Assembly (NCBI GenBank): GCA_026988235.1
Contig: JALSLQ010000031.1
Location: 1-59,232 of the forward strand
Direction: 5' to 3'
DNA length: 59,232 nt
DNA from: Sulfurimonas sp.
GTDB taxonomy: Bacteria > Campylobacterota > Campylobacteria > Campylobacterales > Sulfurimonadaceae
The notes beneath the pieces are model-generated. The model made no database searches and was not told where the DNA came from. It saw nothing but the letters and a program-made list of their open reading frames with translations. This document shows, piece by piece, positions 46,655 to 54,649 of the stretch. The number at the start of each line of letters is the position of its first letter. Within the stretch, counting starts at the first letter, position 1. Position numbers and translations under genes: made by a program.

Positions 46655-46855
46655 GTCGGCACTAAAGTACCGATTCCGGGGTTTTTCGCAACCCAGACTT
46701 CAGTCTGGGCTAAGAGTGGCTTGAAAGGAACACATTTTTTCGGAACCCGTACTTTAGTGCGGGCTGAGAGTGGCTTGAAAGCAACACCAGTCGGCACTGA
46801 AGTACCGATTCCGAAGAGTTGGGTAGTTTTTCGGAACCCATTCTTTAGGGTGGGC
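46655..46855. repeat. REP-like array of five elements
   Basis: Inverted elements lie at 46655-46677 and 46790-46812. Direct ones lie at 46688-46710 (arms CCCAGACT/AGTCTGGG, preceded by GCAA), 46742-46764 and 46833-46855. Spacer type 1 (TGAGAGTGGCTTGAAAG) joins them. Arm sequences differ but remain paired. Confidence 0.85.
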
Positions 46856-46899
46856 TGAACATGGCAGGAATATTAGTATTTAAATTGTAAAGTTGGAGG

Positions 46900-46998
46900 A
46901 AAACAGTCGAGAATAAAAAGGGGGAAAACTCGACTGTTTTAAAAATTTATAGGAGTAAATATCTCGCTTATGAAAGGGGGAAAACATAATTGAGATAT
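46900..46998 (-). ncRNA. Candidate small RNA with two polypyrimidine-loop hairpins
   Basis: Read on the minus strand, a TATAAT box (47007-47002) is followed by two stem-loops. The first (46998-46959) has stem ATATCTC/GAGATAT with an inner TTATG/CATAA stem, and its loop reads TTTTCCCCCTTT. The second (46936-46904) has an 8-bp stem CAGTCGAG/CTCGACTG and a 17-base loop beginning TTTTCCCCCTTTTT. TTTT then CCTCC follows. The layout resembles RepG of Helicobacter pylori, which uses a C/U-rich loop to bind G-repeats in mRNA leaders. It lies downstream of a chemoreceptor gene on the same strand. The plus strand could also be transcribed, presenting G5 loops. No transcript evidence is available. Confidence 0.5.
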
Positions 46999-47001
46999 AG
47001 A

Positions 47002-47007
47002 ATTATA
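47002..47007 (-). promoter_or_regulatory. -10 box of the candidate small RNA
   Basis: The minus strand reads AAATATAATTCTATATCTC. TATAAT places the transcription start near 46995, at the foot of the first polypyrimidine-loop hairpin. Confidence 0.45.
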
Positions 47008-47043
47008 TTTACTATAAGTTAACATTAAGTAAATAGCGAATAA

Positions 47044-48477
47044 TCAACTATTTTCTTCGTACTCATTAATCATTTGAGTAAGATCGTCAAAGAGCTCTTG
47101 TGAAGCATTTTCCATGGTAGCAAAGTTTTGAAGAATAATATCAGGATTATTTCCTTGAATGACACTCCCCTCTTTTGCAAACACAAGATTTTTGAGAACA
47201 CTTTCATGCACTATAGTATGTGGTGCATCCATCTTTTTGAAAGCTTTTGTGGTGCCAAAGCGTTCTTTTCCTATGCCAAAATACCATTGTCCCATTCTAC
47301 AGTGTGTATGGTCTGGGAATTCTTTTGTTTTATCTTCGCTGAGTATGGTAGAGTAAGCATTTGATTTAAATAAAATATGGTCAACTTTTACAAGGGTCGT
47401 AAAGAGACGGTTTTGTATACCAAGAGCTGATTTATGTGCAGAATTAGCAAGGGTATTTAGCTCTGTAAAAGTATTTTCAAAGGCATGAATAACTTCATTT
47501 GATTCTTGGGCAATGGTGCTGATTTCATCAGAGTTTGTTCGCATATCATTTGATTCTTGTTGCAAGGTTGATATGTTTATTTCTATTTCAGTAGTAGCTT
47601 TTTGTGTTCTCTCTGCAAGTTTACGAACTTCATCAGCAACAACGGCGAAGCCGCGTCCATGCTCACCCGCACGAGCGGCTTCTATGGCTGCATTAAGTGC
47701 TAAAAGATTTGTCTGGTCGGCTATGTCTTTAATGAGTCCAACAACTTCAGAAATTTCACGAGAACGACCCTCTAGGCTAATAATACCCTCATGAGAAGAA
47801 GATATAAGCTCAACAAGTGAGTTGAGTCTCTCTCCTATGTCGATTACATTTTGTAAACTGCCTGTTGCTTGTTGTGCTGTTTTCTCAGATACACCTACTA
47901 TTTCTTGTGCTCCATCCGAAGAACTTGTTAAATCACTCTGAATAATGCTAAGTCCTGCCGAGATCCCTCCGCCTAAATGTGCAAATTTTTGAGACAATTC
48001 TCCAAGAAGTTTTGTTTTGTAGCCACTCGCTATAAATCGTGTTGCAACATTCACTTTCTCGGCAGTTGAATGAAACAAACCTTGCAACCCTTGTGGATAT
48101 GTGTGTCTATATGTTTTTCCACTGGATGCACACTCTATAGTTGTTGTGGTATCACGCATGAAAGCTTCAGTTTGGTCAAGCATATCATTGATTGCCCATG
48201 CGATTTTACTATCACGCGAATCATTGTTAGGTATGTGTGTTATGCGTCCTTCAAGTTTACCTTGTGCAGCTTCAAATAAAACTTTCTGAGCAGAATCTAA
48301 AATTTTAGATTGTTTTTCATTTGAAGCGCTTGGAACAAATAATGAAACAAGCACAATAAGAAAAACAATACCGCCTACTATGTAACTTGCAGTTAAAAAG
48401 GCATATATGCCAACACCGATAAGACTTATAAAGAGTATAAGTGTTTGATTATTTTTGAATAGAGATGATGTATTCAT
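47044..48477 (-). CDS. Methyl-accepting chemotaxis protein with CZB domain (CetA-like partner)
   Basis: This is a 477-residue receptor with two N-terminal membrane helices close together (about residues 12-50), almost no periplasmic part and a cytoplasmic signalling domain ([20 protein letters not shown]). The C-terminal CZB domain has [21 protein letters not shown] and HTIVHESV. The gene overlaps the PAS-domain gene upstream by 29 bases. This two-gene arrangement is like the bipartite energy-taxis pair CetA/CetB of Campylobacter, in which the PAS protein carries the redox-sensing flavin and the receptor passes on the signal. Confidence 0.9.
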   Translation of the reverse strand: MNTSSLFKNNQTLILFISLIGVGIYAFLTASYIVGGIVFLIVLVSLFVPSASNEKQSKILDSAQKVLFEAAQGKLEGRITHIPNNDSRDSKIAWAINDMLDQTEAFMRDTTTTIECASSGKTYRHTYPQGLQGLFHSTAEKVNVATRFIASGYKTKLLGELSQKFAHLGGGISAGLSIIQSDLTSSSDGAQEIVGVSEKTAQQATGSLQNVIDIGERLNSLVELISSSHEGIISLEGRSREISEVVGLIKDIADQTNLLALNAAIEAARAGEHGRGFAVVADEVRKLAERTQKATTEIEINISTLQQESNDMRTNSDEISTIAQESNEVIHAFENTFTELNTLANSAHKSALGIQNRLFTTLVKVDHILFKSNAYSTILSEDKTKEFPDHTHCRMGQWYFGIGKERFGTTKAFKKMDAPHTIVHESVLKNLVFAKEGSVIQGNNPDIILQNFATMENASQELFDDLTQMINEYEENS

Positions 48478-48934
48478 CGTAGCTAGCTCCTTCTTGGTGT
48501 AGTAAATCTGTCAAAACTTTCATGCCGGCTTCCATGCCTCCACTCTTCTCAGCCTGTAACATCTTTGCATAGAGTGGTTTGATGATTTCAAGCGCTTGAG
48601 GGTTTGGTCTTCTTCTAACGGAATAGTACCCCACTGTGTTGTCTCTTTCATCTAAAGATGGGGTAACATTTGCATAAACCCAATAGGAGTTATTGTTTTT
48701 TGTTTTGTTGACAACATATGCAAAAAGTTCCTCTTTTTTTTGTATAGTGTCCCACAAAAGTTTAAATATAGCTTTGGGCATCTCTGGATGACGAACAATA
48801 CTGTGAGGTTTGCCAAGAAGCTCCTCCTCACTATACTCTGCCATATCTATAAATATTTTGTTGACATAGGTAAGACGACCTTTAGTATCTGTTTTAGATA
48901 CAATAAAGTCGTTTTCGTTTATCTCTCTTTCCAC
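48449..48934 (-). CDS. PAS-domain protein, CetB/Aer-like
   Basis: This is a 161-residue soluble PAS protein. Motifs include [32 protein letters not shown] and [13 protein letters not shown], matching the Aer/CetB PAS group that binds FAD. It has no output domain; the overlapping chemoreceptor gene downstream should supply it. This supports a split Aer-type redox/energy taxis sensor. A TATAAT box (48976-48971) lies 37 bases before the start. Confidence 0.87.
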   Translation of the reverse strand: MEREINENDFIVSKTDTKGRLTYVNKIFIDMAEYSEEELLGKPHSIVRHPEMPKAIFKLLWDTIQKKEELFAYVVNKTKNNNSYWVYANVTPSLDERDNTVGYYSVRRRPNPQALEIIKPLYAKMLQAEKSGGMEAGMKVLTDLLHQEGASYDEYIISIQK

Positions 48935-48970
48935 ACTTACTCCCTTCTTGATGATTCCTTAATTTCAAAG

Positions 48971-48976
48971 ATTATA
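48971..48976 (-). promoter_or_regulatory. -10 box of the cetB-like/receptor operon
   Basis: The minus strand reads GTGATATAATC, with a perfect TATAAT hexamer and AAGGGAG in the following leader before the ATG at 48934. Confidence 0.5.
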
Positions 48977-49022
48977 TCACAGATTTATCTAAATCTAGTT
49001 AGAATTCCCCTCAGGAAGTTTT

Positions 49023-50123
49023 ATGTTTATATTGTTGTCACTTTTTTACTATTTTTATTTTTCAATTGTTGGAATATATATTATATTTTTACCAAAAATT
49101 TTGAGTGGAGTGGGGTATGATGCGAGTGAAATAGGCATCATTTTTGCAGCATCACCTTTGATTCGTTTTATTTTACCTTTTTTGTTTATGCGTGGATTGC
49201 ACTTAAATGCCACTATTTTTAAAGCCTCTTTGTTTATTGTGGTCGCAAGTGTATTTTCTTTTTATTTTTCATTAGAACATTTTTATGCATTACTACTCTC
49301 AAATATTTTTCTCGGACTCGGCATGAGTCTGATGCTCCCCTTTGTGGAGGTTGTCTCTTTGCACACTATAGGCAAAGAACGCTACGGAAAAGTACGGCTT
49401 TTTGGCTCTTTGGGTTTTATAGCGGTAGCCCTTGTTTTGGTGAAGTTTTTAAGTTCCGCTTATATAGCATTTGATTTTTTACTTATACTTGCACTTTTAA
49501 CTGCTTTTATGGCTTACAAAGTTTTACATGCTGCACCGGAGACAAGCTATAAAAAATCAAAAAATGTTATAAATGACATACAAATATTTAAAGATTGGAA
49601 ATTATGGGGTGGGCTTGTTTTGGTACAGATGAGTTTTGGCTCTTTTTATAATTTTTTTACAATTTATGAAACAGATCGTGGTGTCAGTCTAAATATGACG
49701 GTATATTTGTGGAGTTTTGGTGTACTTATAGAAGTGCTGATGTTTTTTTTCCAAGGCAAACTACTGCGGGGGAATTTATTAAATTTATTACGATTTACGG
49801 CACTTGCAACAGTTGTGCGGTGGTTCTTAGTATTTGCATTTTCGCAAAATCTTCCTATTCTCTTTTTTTCTCAAGCCTTACATGCGTTAAGTTTTGCCCT
49901 TTTTCATACAGCAGCAATTAGCTATTTGTTCCATTTGTATAAAAACAAAAGCCTTTCTCAACAGTTTTTTTTCGGCATCACTTATGGTTTTGGAGGACTT
50001 AGTGGGGCTTTGATAGCGGGGTATGTGTATGAATACTATCCGAAGTATCTCTTTTTAACTTCAAGTTTGATGGCGTTTGGAGCATTTTTACTTTTCATGT
50101 CTGTGAAGCAGAAAAGAGTGTAG
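49023..50123 (+). CDS. Major facilitator superfamily transporter
   Basis: This is a 366-residue membrane protein with about 11-12 helices and the layout of the MFS_1-like (HcaT/LacY-related) group. The loop RYGKVRLFGSLGFIAVALV is typical of that group. The substrate is not predictable from sequence; relatives are annotated as phenylpropionate or nucleoside permeases without good evidence. AGGAAG precedes the start by 4 bases. It is flanked by unrelated genes and followed by a REP-like array. Confidence 0.82.
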   Translation: MFILLSLFYYFYFSIVGIYIIFLPKILSGVGYDASEIGIIFAASPLIRFILPFLFMRGLHLNATIFKASLFIVVASVFSFYFSLEHFYALLLSNIFLGLGMSLMLPFVEVVSLHTIGKERYGKVRLFGSLGFIAVALVLVKFLSSAYIAFDFLLILALLTAFMAYKVLHAAPETSYKKSKNVINDIQIFKDWKLWGGLVLVQMSFGSFYNFFTIYETDRGVSLNMTVYLWSFGVLIEVLMFFFQGKLLRGNLLNLLRFTALATVVRWFLVFAFSQNLPILFFSQALHALSFALFHTAAISYLFHLYKNKSLSQQFFFGITYGFGGLSGALIAGYVYEYYPKYLFLTSSLMAFGAFLLFMSVKQKRV

Positions 50124-50143
50124 CGTTTTTTCTGCCACTCTCA

Positions 50144-50369
50144 GCCCACCCTAAAGGATGGGTTCCGTAATACAGCATCTTCCCGGAATCGGTACTTTAG
50201 TGCCAACTGCTACAACTTTCATGCCACTCTCAGCCCAGACTGAAGTCTGGGTTCCAAAAGCTCTCGGAATCGGTACTTCAGTGCCAACTGCTACAACTTT
50301 CCTTCCACTCTCAACCCAGACTGAAGTCTGGGTTCCAAAACCTCTCGGAATCGGTACTTTAGTGCCGAC
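50144..50369. repeat. REP-like array of six elements, entering the end of a gene
   Basis: Inverted elements lie at 50144-50166, 50233-50255 and 50314-50336; direct ones at 50185-50207, 50266-50288 and 50347-50369. The direct-to-direct distance is 81 bases. Arms are CCCATCCT, CCCAGACT and TCGGTACT types. Spacer type 1 appears inverted (CCACTCTCA). The last element overlaps the final codons and stop of the DUF309 gene. Confidence 0.88.
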
Positions 50370-50682
50370 TGTGTGTTTTTAAAGTTTCAATAAATCGTGA
50401 AAGCTGATAATAATCGTTTTGATATTGTGAGTGTATTTCAAAAAGCAAAGGTCTGTATTTGAGGTAATTTGCCCAAACCTTTTTACTCTGTTTTGCTCTA
50501 CCGCGTTTTAATAGCTCAAAACTCACAGCGGCATTGATGAAACCTTTCAATAATTTGACCTCTTTGCCCTTTTCAAAACGGAGTGGAAACCAAACGGCTT
50601 CGAGTGCTTCATGGGCATCATAAAAACGCTCTTCTTGTAAACAAAGTGTAAATTCTTGGAGATATTTATACATTGTCGTCAT
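50359..50682 (-). CDS. DUF309 family protein
   Basis: This 107-residue helical protein has the DUF309 signature: YDAHEALEAVWFP in the first third and LLKGFINAAVSFELLKRGR in the middle. The function of the family is unknown, and the conserved HE..E residues suggest metal binding. It overlaps the rhodanese-like gene upstream by 17 bases. Its last codons run into a REP-like element, whose inverted strand CACTAAAG provides the TAA stop, so the original C-terminus may have been replaced. Confidence 0.85.
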   Translation of the reverse strand: MTTMYKYLQEFTLCLQEERFYDAHEALEAVWFPLRFEKGKEVKLLKGFINAAVSFELLKRGRAKQSKKVWANYLKYRPLLFEIHSQYQNDYYQLSRFIETLKTHSRH

Positions 50683-50986
50683 CTAAAAGCATCATATTTT
50701 TTCGCCAATACCCGCGTCCGCCTTTGAGTGAAATGCAGTGCTGATGCGGAAATTTTTCTTTATACTCTTTTAGTCTGTCAAGCGTTGCTTTGCCGGTATC
50801 GCAGTAAAAGACAAAAACACTTCCCTTGGGATATTTGTTCATTGCATAAGGATTATAAGTGAGAGTGTCTGCTTTTTCAATAGGCGCTAAAATAGTGTCT
50901 ATGAGTACGACATCTACATCTTCTTGTGCTAACTTTTTTTTATTTTGCAAAAACTCTTTTTGTGTCCATTCATTTGGGTAATTCAT
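50666..50986 (-). CDS. Rhodanese-like protein
   Basis: This is a 106-residue protein with a rhodanese-like fold: VVLIDTILAPIEKAD early, then a strand and the loop FYCDTGKAT, with a Cys in the active-site position, then ISLKGGRGYW. The loop is of the small single-domain type. It may carry a persulfide or be inactive. It overlaps the DUF309 gene, so the two are co-translated. A TATAAT box lies exactly six bases before the ATG and there is no ribosome site, which predicts a leaderless message. Confidence 0.72.
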   Translation of the reverse strand: MNYPNEWTQKEFLQNKKKLAQEDVDVVLIDTILAPIEKADTLTYNPYAMNKYPKGSVFVFYCDTGKATLDRLKEYKEKFPHQHCISLKGGRGYWRKNMMLLDDDNV

Positions 50987-50992
50987 ATTCTA

Positions 50993-50998
50993 ATTATA
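50993..50998 (-). promoter_or_regulatory. -10 box of the rhodanese-like gene, leaderless arrangement
   Basis: On the minus strand TATAAT is followed by six bases (TAGAAT) and then the ATG at 50986. The 70-base divergent spacer contains a second such promoter on the other strand at 51045. Confidence 0.55.
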
Positions 50999-51044
50999 TA
51001 GTAGCTCTTTTATATTTTATTTAAAAAAATCGCTTAATTTTTGA

Positions 51045-51050
51045 TATAAT
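51045..51050 (+). promoter_or_regulatory. -10 box of the haemolysin III gene, leaderless arrangement
   Basis: GATATAAT is followed by six bases (TGATAC) and the ATG at 51057. The start codon should therefore lie at or next to +1. No ribosome site is present. Confidence 0.58.
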
Positions 51051-51056
51051 TGATAC

Positions 51057-51710
51057 ATGATAAAAAGAAAAATAAATGATTTTACACTATTTGAAGAGGT
51101 GTGGCATGCCATATCTCATGGTTTTGGACTTTTTTTAAGCACTTTTGGCTTTGGAGTTTTATTTGCACTCTCGCTTATGAGCGGAGATGGCGCTAAAATA
51201 TGGACAAGTATAGTTTTTGGTATTGGACTCATCATAATGTATGGGGCATCGACACTTTATCATGCAATCCCGCAATATAGACCGAAGATACTTTTACAAA
51301 TTTTTGATCATGCTTCTATTTACATACTGATAGCTTCTACCTATACGCCTGTCGTTGTTTTAGGAGTTGAGGGTGTTTTTGGATGGATAGTTCTTGGCAT
51401 AATATGGTTTTTTGCTGTTTTGGGAATATATTTAAAATTTGTATTTCCTGGCCGCTTTGAAGTTTTTTCTCTTTCGTTGTATGCAGTGATGGGTTGGATG
51501 ATAATAGTCGCAGTTAACCCTTTATTAGCCCATGCAGGTTGGCTCTTTTTTTCATTGCTGTTAGCAGGTGGTTTGACATATACTTTAGGTATATTTTTTT
51601 ATGTAAAAGAAAATATAAAACTCAATCATGTCCTTTGGCATTTTTTTGTACTCGGGGGAAGTGTATTCCATTTCTTTGCAGTGCTATTATTGATTTTGGA
51701 TGTAAAATAA
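51057..51710 (+). CDS. Haemolysin III/PAQR-family membrane protein
   Basis: This is a 217-residue membrane protein with seven predicted helices. The family motifs are EEVWHAISHGFGLF, ASTLYHAIP, FDHASIYILIASTYTP and HVLWHFFVLGGSVFHFFAV; the His and Asp residues form the metal site of PAQR-type proteins. Bacterial members (TrhA/YqfA) affect membrane fluidity homeostasis. The start cannot be later than 51057 because the conserved core begins at residue 12. The next gene starts two bases after its stop. Confidence 0.92.
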   Translation: MIKRKINDFTLFEEVWHAISHGFGLFLSTFGFGVLFALSLMSGDGAKIWTSIVFGIGLIIMYGASTLYHAIPQYRPKILLQIFDHASIYILIASTYTPVVVLGVEGVFGWIVLGIIWFFAVLGIYLKFVFPGRFEVFSLSLYAVMGWMIIVAVNPLLAHAGWLFFSLLLAGGLTYTLGIFFYVKENIKLNHVLWHFFVLGGSVFHFFAVLLLILDVK

Positions 51711-51711
51711 A

Positions 51712-54507
51712 ATGGCAAGAAAAAATAAAAAGAATAGTAAAATTAACCAAAGAATACGAAAATATTTTGATGATGACCCTTTTGATGTGGGGATTGAACG
51801 GGTTGAGAGCAAAACACTGAGTGAGCTTTTCGCGACACTGGGTATTTATGATATAGAGCATGATAAAACATTGATGATAAAAACACTCCGCATGATTTGG
51901 AGTGAGGCAGAAAGTGAAATGCGTCATGATATTTTGAACTTTTTTGAGAGTGATGGGCGTGTTTATAAGTCTGATAAACCTAAAAAAGAGCTTGTTTTTG
52001 ACAGAGAAGACAAAATCAATGCACTTTTAGAAGAACTTGATGTGAACCAAGAAGAGGCGGTGCGTCTACGCGATGCCTACTTACATGTAAGAAGCAAAAA
52101 AATAACCATAGAAAAAATGGAATCCTCTTTGCGTCATATTCGTTTTGAGATGAAAAAAGAGAAGCTCGAACGAGAACTTGAGGGCTTATTTGATTTAGAT
52201 GATTGTTTTGAGTTTAATGCTTCACTCAAATACGAACTCTATGAGCAGCATTTTCATAAAATTTTGACACTCAAAACCAAGCCTTATGATTATGAATATC
52301 TTGAGATGACACCGTTTGAAGAGATAGTGCAAAAAATAGGGGCAGATAAGCTAGCGACTGTGGAGCAAAAACAAAAGAGCATCAACAGCTTTTTAAGCGC
52401 TTTGAAATACCCGCATGCTTATTTGACTACAAAAGAGATTTTGGACTCTTTGCGTGCTTCACCTCCTAAGTCAAAAGTAAGTTATCCGTTAATATCACAC
52501 AAAATTTTAAAAAATATCGTAAAAGCGAAGATAGATGCAGAAGGTGTAGAACTGCATGATGAAGAGGTTTTGATACGGTTACATGAAGAGGTGGTTTTAC
52601 CTTACAGCGAAAAAATAGTTGTTTATAAACTAGAGTTACATGTAGAGCTTGAAGGGTTGTTAGAAGAGATATGGAAATCAAAACGATTTAATTTTGATGC
52701 GATTTTAGCAGAGGTGAAAAAGGAGCATGAAGAGGAGTTTTTCCTAGCACTTGATGCCTTAGTCAAAGAGTGTGGCGAGTATGCGCAGTTACTGCACTTT
52801 ACACCCCAAGCGTTACATGTAAGAGTTTATGAGTATCTTTTGGAGCTACTTCCGCAAACGCTGAGTATTACACCGAAAATTCATAGAAAAATAACGCGCA
52901 GATTTTTGCATTCTATTCAAGATGAATTGATTAAAAAACAAAAAGAAGCACTTTTGGCGCGCACAATTCGTGATTTTAAAAACCTGTTTCCTATTGCTCG
53001 AAGTATGCAAAGAAAACTTGTGTTGCACATTGGTCCCACAAACAGCGGGAAAACTTATGAAGCAATGCAAACGATTAAAGAGGCAGACACGGGCTACTAC
53101 CTCTCACCCTTACGGCTTTTGGCGTTGGAGGGTTACGAAACGCTTAAAGCTGAGGGCATTGAAAGCTCGCTCATTACAGGAGAAGAACAAATTCTTGATG
53201 AAGAGGCAACACATATTAGTTCGACAATAGAGATGATGAATTATGATGTGGATGTGGATGTTTGCGTCATTGATGAAGTGCAGATGATAGATGACCGTGA
53301 TCGTGGCTGGGCATGGGCAAATGCCATTATTGGTGCGCCTGCAAAAGAGGTCATCATGACCGGTTCGCCAAATGTCAAAGATGCGATTATCGCTTTGGCG
53401 GAGTATTTGGGGGAGGAGTTGGAAATACGAGAGTTTGAGAGGAAAAATCCTTTGGAGCTTTTAGAAAAACCGACACATCTCAAAGATGTAGAAGCAGGCA
53501 CGGCAATCATTGCTTTTAGCCGTAAAGATGTGTTGCGGTTAAAGCAGGATTTTTCCAAAGATTTTGAAGTGAGTGTTGTTTATGGCAATCTTTCGCCTGA
53601 GGTGAGACGGGAAGAGGCAAGGCGTTTTCGTGAGGGTGAAACACAAATACTTGTTGCCACCGATGCCATAGCGATGGGGATGAATTTGCCTATAAAAACA
53701 GTACTGTTTTCAAAAGCTGAAAAATTTGACGGGATTATACAGAGAAACCTTTTTCCCTCGGAAGTGCAACAAATTGCCGGACGAGCTGGGCGTTACGGCT
53801 TGCATGAAAACGGCTATGTCGGGGCTTTACATGGAGATGCGTTACATGTAGTCAAGAAAAATTTTAACAAGCGTGCAAAAGAGATAAAAGTACCGTTTAA
53901 AGTGATGGCAAATTTGGAGCATATTAAACTTGTCAGTACGATTTTGGAAGAAAACTCTTTGGAAGAAATTTTACGCTTTTTTATCAAAAATATGGTCTTT
54001 GACGGACCTTTTTATGCGGCTTCGCTGGATGATATGCTCGAAGCTTCACGCATAGTAGATAGTTATGACTTGGACATTGCGACAAAGTATCATCTTGCCT
54101 GTGCGCCGTTGACACTTAAATCTGCCTATATCATCAGTGCCTATGAGCGCTACATCAATGCTTTGGAAAAAAAAGAGCCGGTCTATTATCATGCACCGAA
54201 ACTGACAGGCTCGTATGCGCAAACCTCCGAAGAGTTGCTGCGCGCAGAAGATATGGTCAAAGAAATCTCTCTTTATCTGTGGCTGAGTTACCGTTTTAAT
54301 GACTACTTTGTGGATGAAAACAAGGCAAGGGCTTATCGGGGTGTTTTAAATAAATATATAGAAGAGACACTTAGACAGACACAGCTGAGTCAAAGCTGTA
54401 AACTGTGTGGAGCAGTGCTTCCTGTAAATTCAAAGTACAGTATTTGCCAGTCGTGTTTTAAGAAAAATTATGTGCATAAGCGAGGACACAGACGCGCACC
54501 AAGATAA
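51712..54507 (+). CDS. SUV3-like DEAD/DEAH-box helicase
   Basis: This is a 931-residue helicase. A long N-terminal region of about 430 residues has no known domain. The helicase core has Walker A HIGPTNSGKTYEAM (about residue 440), Walker B with VCVIDEVQMIDD, motif V TDAIAMGMNLP and motif VI QQIAGRAGRYG. The C-terminus resembles the SUV3 C domain and ends with a zinc-ribbon-like CKLCG and CQSCF pair. SUV3 proteins unwind RNA in degradation complexes; an RNA role is likely. It begins two bases after the haemolysin III gene. Four TACATGTA palindromes lie within it. Confidence 0.88.
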   Translation: MARKNKKNSKINQRIRKYFDDDPFDVGIERVESKTLSELFATLGIYDIEHDKTLMIKTLRMIWSEAESEMRHDILNFFESDGRVYKSDKPKKELVFDREDKINALLEELDVNQEEAVRLRDAYLHVRSKKITIEKMESSLRHIRFEMKKEKLERELEGLFDLDDCFEFNASLKYELYEQHFHKILTLKTKPYDYEYLEMTPFEEIVQKIGADKLATVEQKQKSINSFLSALKYPHAYLTTKEILDSLRASPPKSKVSYPLISHKILKNIVKAKIDAEGVELHDEEVLIRLHEEVVLPYSEKIVVYKLELHVELEGLLEEIWKSKRFNFDAILAEVKKEHEEEFFLALDALVKECGEYAQLLHFTPQALHVRVYEYLLELLPQTLSITPKIHRKITRRFLHSIQDELIKKQKEALLARTIRDFKNLFPIARSMQRKLVLHIGPTNSGKTYEAMQTIKEADTGYYLSPLRLLALEGYETLKAEGIESSLITGEEQILDEEATHISSTIEMMNYDVDVDVCVIDEVQMIDDRDRGWAWANAIIGAPAKEVIMTGSPNVKDAIIALAEYLGEELEIREFERKNPLELLEKPTHLKDVEAGTAIIAFSRKDVLRLKQDFSKDFEVSVVYGNLSPEVRREEARRFREGETQILVATDAIAMGMNLPIKTVLFSKAEKFDGIIQRNLFPSEVQQIAGRAGRYGLHENGYVGALHGDALHVVKKNFNKRAKEIKVPFKVMANLEHIKLVSTILEENSLEEILRFFIKNMVFDGPFYAASLDDMLEASRIVDSYDLDIATKYHLACAPLTLKSAYIISAYERYINALEKKEPVYYHAPKLTGSYAQTSEELLRAEDMVKEISLYLWLSYRFNDYFVDENKARAYRGVLNKYIEETLRQTQLSQSCKLCGAVLPVNSKYSICQSCFKKNYVHKRGHRRAPR

Positions 54508-54509
54508 AT

Positions 54510-54638
54510 TAGAAGCTGTAAAGACACAAAGCCCGGACTGCAGAAAAAAATTTAGTTTTTCTAAGTCACGCTTTAGCGTTTGAAAGTCCGGGTTCCAAGG
54601 GTGTTACAGTTTTTTGGAACCGGTACTTCAGTGCCGGC
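54510..54638. repeat. REP-like pair, one with a 43-base insertion in its loop
   Basis: An inverted element spans 54531-54596, 66 bases instead of 23. Its 8-base arms (CCCGGACT/AGTCCGGG on the GGAA strand) still pair perfectly. The extra bases can fold into two small hairpins (ACGCT-AA-AGCGT and TTAG-AAAAA-CTAA). Spacer type 2 precedes it (about 54516-54530). A normal direct element lies at 54616-54638. Confidence 0.78.
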
Positions 54639-54649
54639 TATGCGCGGTG

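Noticed and set aside
50158..50382. A 74-residue repetitive open frame (GIGTLVPTA-like repeats)
   Set aside because: It is the translation of the hairpin array between two genes and has no independent support.
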